Assembly (NCBI GenBank): GCA_009760855.2
Contig: WPIO01000007.1
Span: 1,675,001-1,739,000 of the forward strand
Direction: 5' to 3'
Origin: Cristatella mucedo
Taxonomy: Eukaryota; Bryozoa; Phylactolaemata; Cristatellidae
DNA: 64,000 nt
The position numbers and the translations under genes were made by a program. The notes beneath the pieces were generated by a model. It was not told where the DNA came from. It did not search any database and saw nothing but the letters and a program-made list of their open reading frames with translations. Positions 59,201 to 64,000 of this stretch are shown in pieces; position 1 is the first letter of the stretch, and the number at the start of each line of letters is the position of its first letter.

Positions 59201-61091
59201 TCATAACCTGAGAATGGACCAGCGAAATAAAGTTAAATCTGGTAGGTTAACGTGCATTACTGTTTATTTGAGAGAAAAAATTAATTGCAATTACGCGAAG
59301 GTTTTTGTGGAAATGGTCGCTTTATCGAAGTTCGAATGTTTTGGGCTGCTACTTGGACCAAGGCCGTAGCACGAGAACGCGCCAGCTCAATGCATGAACA
59401 AATTTGACGGGTAAACTTGGCATACTGTTTTCTATAATTAGAAATGAAAACCGCAGTGTTAGAGGTATTTCTCGGAAATGTCGGCTGTATTGGCATTTAA
59501 ATGCATAAAAAGGCTGGCTGGCTCGGGCCATTTGAGTTAACAGCCCGAGAACGAGCGAGCACGATTGCATGAAATTCAGTGAATGAATCTGTAACTCTAT
59601 TCTGTATAATTTTTCAGCAAAACCAATATTTTCTGACGTTTGTTATAGAAATGGCAGCTGTATGGCAGCAGTATCGCAGTGTATAGCAGTTATTTGCATG
59701 ACCGGGCAATCCTGGTGCCACCCGAAAGTTGGAAGATCTCACGTTCAAGAGTAGTTCATCTAGCATCATTTCGGAGGTGTATGCCAATATTTGGGCACGT
59801 AAATAGAAACTGACTTTTCAAACGATCAGCTCCAACCCTCTGCATTCGAGTCCACCTAAATTCAGCCAAGTCAAATTGCTAAAATTAGGGCCTTTAGAGT
59901 AATCGCGAGTGGAGATTACATTACTTCAATTCCCTTTCTTCAAAAATCCTAGCCAGTACCATTAAGTGGCTAAAACACGTGCTTAACTCAGTTGCTTGTC
60001 CGTCCAGTATTCAAAGGCGTAGCTGCCCGTCATCTCACTTTTGTCTCTGTCTGAGCTTCAGTGGCTCTCTATCAAGCATCAAATTGACTCCAAGATCCTC
60101 TCTCCCACTGTGGCTTAAAGGTAATCTTATTGGCTTGCACAAGCCCAAAAATAAATTGACCTCCTAGCTCCTCAGTTGCGCTCTTGCACCCACTGCTCGT
60201 CGGCTTACCGTATCTCGATGGTCCTTCCATAAAAGTGAATCTTTCAGCGATTGCTCTTTCAGTTCAAAGGAGCTGAATTTCTTAAAAATCGCTTCCGGCT
60301 TCTGCTTCCACCAGCAAGGAGTTTACTTCGTTTTAGTCTCATCGTATGTCTCAGATAGATATAGCCGCATAGTTCTTTTGCTTCGCACTGTTTGCTCACC
60401 TACGCAAGATTCAGTGCAAGTCACCTACCAGCTCTACGAAACTTCAACCACGAGTTGCCACTTGCGCGCTTTTCCATGCTGGTCTAAAATATGAGTCTTA
60501 TTTGACTTTGCGCGTTTGCTTCAGATGGTAATGTTCTGATTAGTAATCTTTGTTTTTTTTTATTCCACAGCAAGCTGTAAAGTGCTTAAATAGGCATGCA
60601 GTTTTCCTAGGGCTCGTTACAAATGATTTATGATAATAATAGTTACTGTTTTTATTCGCTTCTGCAGATGCCGGTCTTGAACGGCTCTTGTTTCTCTCAC
60701 ATTGCAGCTACACATGGTCACCTACAACAGCTACTTCTCGAGCCTCGATGCCGCGTTGAGCACTGGCGACCGCCAGGCCGTGGCCGTGCTCGGCGTTTTC
60801 ATCCAAGTGAGTAACAAGAATGACTTGACGCCCTGAAAATGCCTGGCTCCACCAGCTTTCACCTTCAGCGAGCGAGGCCCGAGTTTAGCCCCACATCAAA
60901 ACAGGCGAGATGCATTTCTTTGTCGAACAAAATGCTAGGAAAGGTGTGGTGCCGTTCAGCGCTAGGCACGACAAGATATTGGCCAAGCATTTTCGCTAGT
61001 CGCTTTTTGCTCAAGGTCGAAGGTAGCAGCAGCGGAACGTCGAACGCATTCGACGTCCTCCTTGGAGCCCTTCCGAACGTCTCGTATCCAG
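49053..61091 (+). CDS. Secreted alpha carbonic anhydrase, first six coding exons, 3' end outside window
   Basis: Six phased exons give 190 codons of an alpha-class carbonic anhydrase, the zinc enzyme that interconverts CO2 and bicarbonate. Residues 1-17 form a signal peptide (MPDIWLLLVLLARAIAL). WSY at 22-24, CGGNEQSPIDL at 40-50, HFHWG at 109-113, GSEHTV at 119-124 and ELHMV at 132-136 are the family blocks. Zinc ligands are His109, His111 and His134, equal to 94, 96 and 119 of human CA II; Glu121 and Glu132 equal 106 and 117. Cys40 is the cysteine used for the disulfide of extracellular isoforms. Five N-glycosylation sites (55, 91, 100, 114, 186) support secretion. The position of His64, the proton shuttle, appears to hold Ser82. 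The Thr199 region and C-terminus (soluble, GPI-anchored or membrane-spanning) are beyond the window, so the isoform cannot be named. Confidence 0.9.
49178..49233 (+). repeat. (GGC)n trinucleotide repeat in carbonic anhydrase intron 1
   Basis: About 18-19 uninterrupted GGC units lie 75 bases after the exon 1 donor. A 19-bp direct duplication (CGCGGCCCTCCGCGACCTG) follows at about 49271-49308. Both fall inside the short first intron, close to the promoter. Confidence 0.9.
49470..49502 (+). CDS. Carbonic anhydrase exon 2: mini-exon with the WSY motif
   Basis: This is a 33-base exon between CTTTTGCAG and GACG|GTGAGC, phase 1 on both sides. Joined to its neighbours it reads GSGSWSYEGSDGPDTW, exactly the start of extracellular alpha carbonic anhydrases. 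It is too short to appear as an open frame and was found from the missing motif. Confidence 0.85.
49503..50799. other. Carbonic anhydrase intron 2, first part
   Basis: It holds an AAATA-tailed segment near 50450-50472, an (AT)n tract at 50479-50516 and repeat family E copy 1 (50517-50670). Confidence 0.6.
50517..50670 (+). repeat. Dispersed repeat family E, copy 1
   Basis: After the AT tract: ACTAATTAAAGCGAGAAAG, ACCAGATGGCGCACTTGCG, TGGTGCAGCATTGTCTTCCG, and ACTCAGCGAAGCGAGT, a small hairpin. A second copy in the same order stands at 55170-55345. Confidence 0.6.
50800..50935 (+). mobile_element. LINE 3' terminal fragment
   Basis: GAGCACGCTACCACTAACCA, TTTGCAGCAAATGTAAAGCG, GAAAGAGATTGAG and a TTATTATTATTG tail. 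Heavily 5'-truncated. Confidence 0.85.
51075..52075 (+). mobile_element. LINE, 5'-truncated copy
   Basis: The + strand carries DVLFQSDLSLYDHISSTEKS, a degraded DFCNSLLAG segment, CCHVTELVADLH and the C-terminal FEGCDFSLYAPKA region. The 3' end has GAGAGTGGGTTCTCTGAGAG and a TTATTATTAG tail. It lies in carbonic anhydrase intron 2, 117 bases before exon 3. Confidence 0.82.
52192..52356 (+). CDS. Carbonic anhydrase exon 3: QSPID block
   Basis: The acceptor is CGTTGCAG. The exon encodes PDTWSTTYPTCGGNEQSPID and continues to VLLQNSGSS, where the family usually has NNGH. It includes the extracellular cysteine and an N-glycosylation site NRT. The donor is AGCG|GTAAGT, phase 1. Confidence 0.9.
52425..53060 (-). 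mobile_element. LINE fragment with (ATT)n tail, split by unrelated DNA
   Basis: The - strand 3' end at 52425 has ATT repeats, TTCTCTGAGGGGGC and GCAGCAAATGTAAAGCG. About 52595-52765 is unrelated AT-rich DNA, after which the GCATAAGCACA and ACTTGA/TCAGGTC segments of the family resume. Confidence 0.72.
53146..53215 (+). repeat. (GA)n microsatellite
   Basis: 70 bases of GA, 140 bases before the exon 4 acceptor of the carbonic anhydrase gene. Confidence 0.95.
53355..53500 (+). CDS. Carbonic anhydrase exon 4: first two zinc histidines
   Basis: The acceptor is TTCTATTTCAG. The exon encodes SGGGLNGTYSLASVHFHWGN then SSDRGSEHTVSGRRYPME. HFHWG supplies two zinc ligands, and Glu in GSEHTV is the gate-keeper partner of Thr199. 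The donor GAG|GTTCGT is weak but gives phase 0, which matches the next exon. Confidence 0.9.
53501..54017 (+). other. Start of carbonic anhydrase intron 4 with a coiled-coil-like frame
   Basis: From 53632 to about 53935 one + strand frame reads GAANVALLRAACGALQAACA, KHEVAMLKDSQAKQREKLRE and, after one stop, SLPERKASLACAERAAKLK. It is alanine-, lysine- and glutamate-rich like the frames near 10.2 and 25.6 kb. It does not carry the next carbonic anhydrase exon. A decayed repeat protein or chance are possible. Confidence 0.3.
54018..54128 (+). mobile_element. LINE 3' terminal fragment
   Basis: ACAACTAACCATTCGATCGT, TTTGCAGCAAATGTAAAGTG, GAAAGAGATTGAGTTGTCCG and an ATTATTGTTATCATTA tail. Confidence 0.85.
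54129..55169. other. Carbonic anhydrase intron 4, unassigned part
   Basis: No recognised repeat except TATA-rich runs near 55080-55165. Confidence 0.45.
55170..55345 (+). repeat. Dispersed repeat family E, copy 2, with a 47-base hairpin
   Basis: ACTAGTTAAAGCGATAAAT, GCCGCAAGATGGAACACTTC and AGATGGCGCAGTGTTATC follow the order of copy 1. It ends in a near-perfect inverted repeat at 55278-55324: arms of 22 bases (GACGGAACTACTGTGGCTCCGC) around GAA, with one mismatch. Confidence 0.65.
55346..57654. other. Carbonic anhydrase intron 4, unassigned part
   Basis: No clear repeat or exon. GC-richer frames at 56079-56600 lack recognisable domains. Confidence 0.45.
57655..57960 (+). repeat. Dispersed repeat family D, copy 2
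   Basis: GTAACGTAATGTAATGCCTC, then GCAGCAAAGAGAAAGTGG, AAAGCATAATTGAGTGAG, CAGTCGAGGAAGTGAGTAG and AGTAGCAGCTGAG follow the order of copy 1. An unrelated or diverged segment lies in the middle. Confidence 0.55.
58025..58225 (+). mobile_element. LINE RT fragment, left member of a direct repeat around the array
   Basis: It reads KLEDLTLKIDSSSTTSRMSA and on, the C-terminal part of a CR1/L2-like reverse transcriptase. DNA from GTGCCATCCGGGAAAGTTAG to CAAGGGCCTCTCGTATAATCGC is closely repeated at 59710-59915. Confidence 0.65.
58272..59690 (+). repeat. Tandem array of about eight units of about 173 bp
   Basis: Unit starts (AGCTGTATCGCAGTT or a variant) lie at 58272, 58446, 58632, 58808, 58981, 59146, 59318, 59483 and 59656 (partial). 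Spacings are 174, 186, 176, 173, 165, 172, 165 and 173. Each unit holds a GGGCCGGGCCACT-like block about 35 bases in, GGCCATAGCGTGAGAA, and an end such as CGTGAAGGCTTTTGTAG then AAATGG. Units are well diverged from each other, so the array is old or evolves slowly. Confidence 0.88.
59710..60640 (+). mobile_element. LINE copy, right of the array
   Basis: It begins with the second copy of the flanking direct repeat (LEDLTFKSSSSSIISEVYA-like frame), continues with a C-terminal SQLLSVSELQWLSIKHQIDS segment (near 60040-60095) and ends with CAGCAAGCTGTAAAGTGC and CCTAGGGCTCGTTACAAATG. It belongs to a different subfamily from the main LINE. Confidence 0.65.
60708..60806 (+). CDS. Carbonic anhydrase exon 5: third zinc histidine
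   Basis: The acceptor is CACATTGCAG. The 33 codons begin LHMVTYNSYFSSL, which supplies the third zinc ligand (ELH across the junction), and end AVAVLGVFIQ, the family's conserved AVLGIF strand. The donor is CAA|GTGAGT, phase 0. The exon lies 7.2 kb after exon 4, past LINE debris and a satellite-like array. Confidence 0.9.
61016..61091 (+). CDS. Carbonic anhydrase exon 6
   Basis: The acceptor CTTTTTGCTCAAG is followed in phase 0 by VEGSSSGTSNAFDVLLGALP and NVSYPG. This matches the helix after the AVLG strand, where the family has NPAFDxLLxxLxxVxYxG. The donor is CCAG|GTACGT, phase 1. No exon with the following TTPPC block was found before the window ends. Confidence 0.82.
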
Positions 61092-61734
61092 GTACGTGCA
61101 GGGCTGTGCGAGTACTATCCTGGGAGCATTCCGTTCAGCTGGCAGCAGCACACCGGACTGCTCAGTGTGCTCTGAATCCGGGTAGCAGCTGCGTCCGATG
61201 CACGGCGGCGGCATGCGGACGTGACATGAGGTCGCTGGGCTCACAGGCCCTGACTTTATCTGATCTGAAACCCGAGCGGTCCTCTCTTGTCTAGATTCGT
61301 GTCTCGAATGGGTGATAGGGTGATATCCATATCTAGGGCCATATCTGATGCCCTATGTACCTGACTAATCGGCGTCCCCATGTAATAGTAACGGTACAGC
61401 TCCAAGCAGTGGTCAAGCCTCTTCGTGAAGACAGTGCCCATGAAATGGAACGCTGGAGGGTCAGTCCAAAGGCCGCGAATAGATATGGCGCTTTTTTCCA
61501 ACGATCCATTAATAAAACGCCTGCACCACAGTTTTGCTCTGCACGGCTGGAAGATCTCGACAAGGACGTTTGCTCGAGACTCCCAGTCAAAGCAATCAGA
61601 GTCAAAGCAATCAGGAGTCAATCAATCAATCAATCAATCAGGAGTCAAAGCAATGTGCCTGCTCCCGAGTCACGGGTCACGTACCTGCCCTGCATGGGTC
61701 TCATGAACAAATACTGTACCCTGCCTCATACAGC
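61092..61734. other. Carbonic anhydrase intron 6, first part
   Basis: Contains GTCAAAGCAATCAGA-type short duplications and an (AATC)n run at 61620-61640. No further carbonic anhydrase exon was found. Confidence 0.5.
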
Positions 61735-62197
61735 AATAATACTAATAATACTAATACATTTGTATAGTGTCTTCAGTCATCTTAATCTCTTTCTAGGCAC
61801 TTTATATATGCTGTAAAAGAAGCTTGATCACGTGATTATTATTAGCATGCACAATGTCAGCAAGGATAACATGCTTAGAGGTAACGTGCACAGAGTCAGC
61901 ATGCAAAGATGGTTAGAGGCAGCGTGCACAGTGTCAGCACACAAAAACACACAAAGGATGAATCACAACGACCTTCTTAATGCTGTGACGAAGGAGTGTG
62001 AACTTATCTTTTTTAAATGTCGTCAAGTCTGGTGATGTCGTTACGTCAGTCGAAAGCCAGTTCCAGGCTTTGTCAGCATACGAACTAAAGGCACGGTCTC
62101 CAAAGGATTTGAGCTTTGTACGAGACATAGGTAAACGATTAGATTCCGAAAAGCCGATAGTGGCATGCGGCCAGGCATTTGGCAAGTGGCCTGACAG
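61735..62197 (-). mobile_element. LINE 3' fragment
   Basis: The - strand has an ATT-rich tail at 61735-61760, the GAAAGAGATTAAGATGACTG terminal segment, GCATGCTGAC repeats and C-terminal ORF (FGDRAFSSYADKAWNWLSTD). It stops where the next LINE tail begins. Confidence 0.82.
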
Positions 62198-63374
62198 GGA
62201 AGTAATAATAATAATAATAATAATAATAATGCACTTGATAAAGTGCCCTCAGACAACTCAATCTCTCTCTAGACGCTTTACATTCGCTGCAAAGGGAAAT
62301 GGGATTGAACGGTGAGTAATATCATGCTTGATAAACAACATGAATAAAATGGTTAGGGGTGACCTGCACAGGGTCAGCATGCAAGTGTGGTTAGTGGCAG
62401 CATGCGCAGTGTCAGCACGCATAAGCACATGAAGGACGAATCACAGGGACCCACTAATAATTGCTGTCCTAAATAGGTGCGTTTTTAAGTTCTTTTTCAA
62501 TGTGGTCAAGTCAGGGGATGTTCTGACGCAAGTCGGGAGTGAGTTCCAGGCATTGAGAGCATACTAACTACATGCACAGTCTCCCAAGGATTTGAGGTTT
62601 GTACGAGGTATTAATAAATTGTTGGATTCCGAAAAGCAGGTGGTACGATGCTTGGCCTGATGGGGAAGTAGATCTGAGAGATAGGCTGGAGCCAAAGAAT
62701 GAAGTGACCTAAAAGTGAGTGACAAAACCTTGAAGACGATCCGTTGCTTGACTGGGAGCCAGTGCAGGTCGGCGAGAAGTGGTGTGATGTGGTAGCTGCG
62801 AGGCTCAGGACAGACAAGCCTACCTGCAGAGTTTTTGGTGTGATGTGGTAGCTGCGAGGCTCAGGACAGACAAGCCTACCTGCAGAGTTTTGCACCAGCT
62901 GTAATTGCCCGATTGCACATGGTGGTAGGCCAGCAAGAAGTGAGTTATAGAAGTCGAGACAGGATGTCACAAATGTATGGACGAACTTAGACGTGGTATT
63001 TATATCTAAAACAGCCGGAATTTAGCAATGTTATGTATCTGAAAGTAGGCAGACTTGATTGTGGAGCTGATGTGGTCGTCTTCTAACGAGAGGTCACTTT
63101 GGAACATGACACCTATATTTCGAGCTGATTCAACAGGAGATATGCTGGCAAAGCCAGTAGTTCTGATTGGTAGTAGGTTGCAGTAGCCAGAGAACGATAG
63201 GAGCTAAAAATGAGTGATAGTCGATTGGAGTCGTTGAAGTCGATTGGATTAGGCCGCTGGATTAGGAACCATTGCGGTGGGCAAGAAGTGGTATGATACG
63301 GCAAATAAGGCGCTCACGATAGACAAAAGTAAGGAGAAGGAACTAGGAACTGCAGAGTTGTGTACCGTCCTAAG
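62198..63374 (-). mobile_element. LINE fragment, longer, tail-to-head with the previous one
   Basis: An ATT tail (62201-62230 on the + strand as AAT repeats), TTGTCTGAGGGCAC, the whole non-coding 3' region, and ORF pieces RNPTIY, PAFRNP, SLLGHFILWLQPI, ADLHW-like and DFYNSLLAGLPPCAIGQLQL. A 56-bp tandem duplication lies at 62781-62891. Beyond 63130 the sequence jumps to an earlier part of the family, suggesting a second copy or a rearrangement. Confidence 0.8.
62781..62891 (-). repeat. 56-bp tandem duplication inside the LINE
   Basis: GGTGTGATGTGGTAGCTGCG to CCTACCTGCAGAGTTTT occurs twice, starting at 62781 and 62837. The copies are nearly identical, and 56 is not a multiple of three, so it breaks the frame. 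Confidence 0.93.
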
Positions 63375-63592
63375 CTGCTACTTCCATGCTAGTCACTACC
63401 TCAACTGCTCTCCTGACTCTGCTATGCTTCCCATTTTCTCTTTGTTGCGTGGGAAGAAGTCTGCTGGCTACCGAATGCGTGACAAAAGCCTTTTAGGCTG
63501 TGAGTGTGCTATACAAAACTCTCCTGCGTAACACCCACAGTGTCTTTGTGGAGTTAAAGATGGAGATGCATTAAATTACATTACTGTAAGTG
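63375..63592 (-). repeat. Dispersed repeat family D, copy 3
   Basis: On the - strand: GTAATGTAATTTAATGCATC, CCACAAAGACACTGTGGGTG, TTACGCAGGAGAGTTTTGTA, CAACAAAGAGAAAATGGGA, GGAGAGCAGTTGAGGTAGTG. It is the most complete copy. Confidence 0.7.
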
Positions 63593-63862
63593 CCTTATTT
63601 CGTTTAGTGGGTCCCTGTGTTTCTGCCTTAATGTGCTTATGCATGCTGACACTATGCATGCTGCCAATATCCAAACTTGCACTCTGACCATGTGCATGTA
63701 ACCCATAACCATGTTAATTTTGTTGGTTATTGAGCATGCTACCACTAACCATTCGATTCGTATACTCTTTTGCAGCAAATTTAAAGTGCCTAAAAAGAGA
63801 TTGAGTTCTCTGAGGGTGCTACGTCAAATGTATTACTAATATTATTGTTATTATTATTGCAC
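63593..63862 (+). mobile_element. LINE 3' end nested in an opposite-strand LINE
   Basis: TTTAGTGGGTCCCTGTG, CATGCTGAC repeats, CTTTTGCAGCAAATTTAAAG, GAGATTGAGTTCTCTGAGGG and a TTATTGTTATTATTATTGC tail. The - strand LINE resumes right after it. Confidence 0.85.
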
Positions 63863-64000
63863 AAGTCGGTAGACTAGCAAGCAATGAGTAGCAGAATTCG
63901 AGACAGGGTTTCACAAATGCAAGGACCCACTTCGGAGTCGTATCTCTGTCTACGCAAGCCCAAATTATTTAAATTTTATTTAGCTGAACGTAGGCAAACT
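63863..64000 (-). mobile_element. LINE fragment running off the window
   Basis: GACTAGCAAGCAATGAGTAG, GAATTCGAGACAGGGTTTCA and ACGTAGGCAAACT are the + strand image of the DFCNSLLA.. region of the family. It continues the interrupted copy that ends at 63374. Confidence 0.7.

Noticed and set aside
60839-61294. 151-codon frame over carbonic anhydrase exon 6
   Set aside because: Only 61016-61091 matches the family. The frame continues into intron on both sides by chance.

Overview
This is animal (metazoan) nuclear DNA. Protein-coding exons are short, have GT..AG borders and are scattered in large introns. The rest is mostly dispersed repeats (LINE, SINE, hAT and pogo-type DNA elements) and microsatellites, with a CpG-rich first exon at one gene. 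No bacterial operon, CRISPR array, rRNA or intact tRNA gene was seen. The species cannot be fixed from the sequence. The divergence of the two genes from their vertebrate relatives and the LINE and SINE types suggest a non-vertebrate animal with moderate GC content.

Two real genes were rebuilt by hand by joining exons with matching splice phases. (1) Positions about 3410-24532, + strand: the FERM-domain half of a KRIT1 (CCM1) homologue, eight exons, about 325 codons, ending in a stop codon at 24530-24532. The N-terminal half (Nudix-like region, NPxY motifs, ankyrin repeats in known KRIT1) should lie upstream of the window; a possible earlier exon touches the left edge. (2) Positions 49053-61091, + strand: the first six coding exons of a secreted alpha carbonic anhydrase. 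It has a signal peptide, the WSY and QSPID motifs, and all three zinc-binding histidines; the usual proton-shuttle histidine appears to be serine. The C-terminal exons are beyond the right edge. A TATA box, a 16-bp palindrome and a CpG-rich leader precede it.

Between the genes (24.5-48.7 kb) and inside their introns lies a dense layer of transposable elements. One CR1/L2-like LINE family supplies more than twenty fragments on both strands, two of them with long but broken reverse transcriptase reading frames (29.7-31.9 kb and 45.0-46.7 kb). Two tRNA-derived SINE families are present; one carries a 3' tail like that of the LINE. A 190-bp hAT-type element with an 8-bp target duplication sits in a LINE at 20.8-21.0 kb, and a 666-bp pogo/Tigger-like element with TA target sites lies at 42.9-43.6 kb.

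The most unusual structure is a tandem array of about eight diverged units of about 173 bp (58272-59690) in the fourth carbonic anhydrase intron. It is bracketed by a direct repeat of about 200 bp that is itself LINE reverse transcriptase sequence. No complete new biological system was recognised. The value of the window lies in the two reconstructed genes and the nested repeat history.
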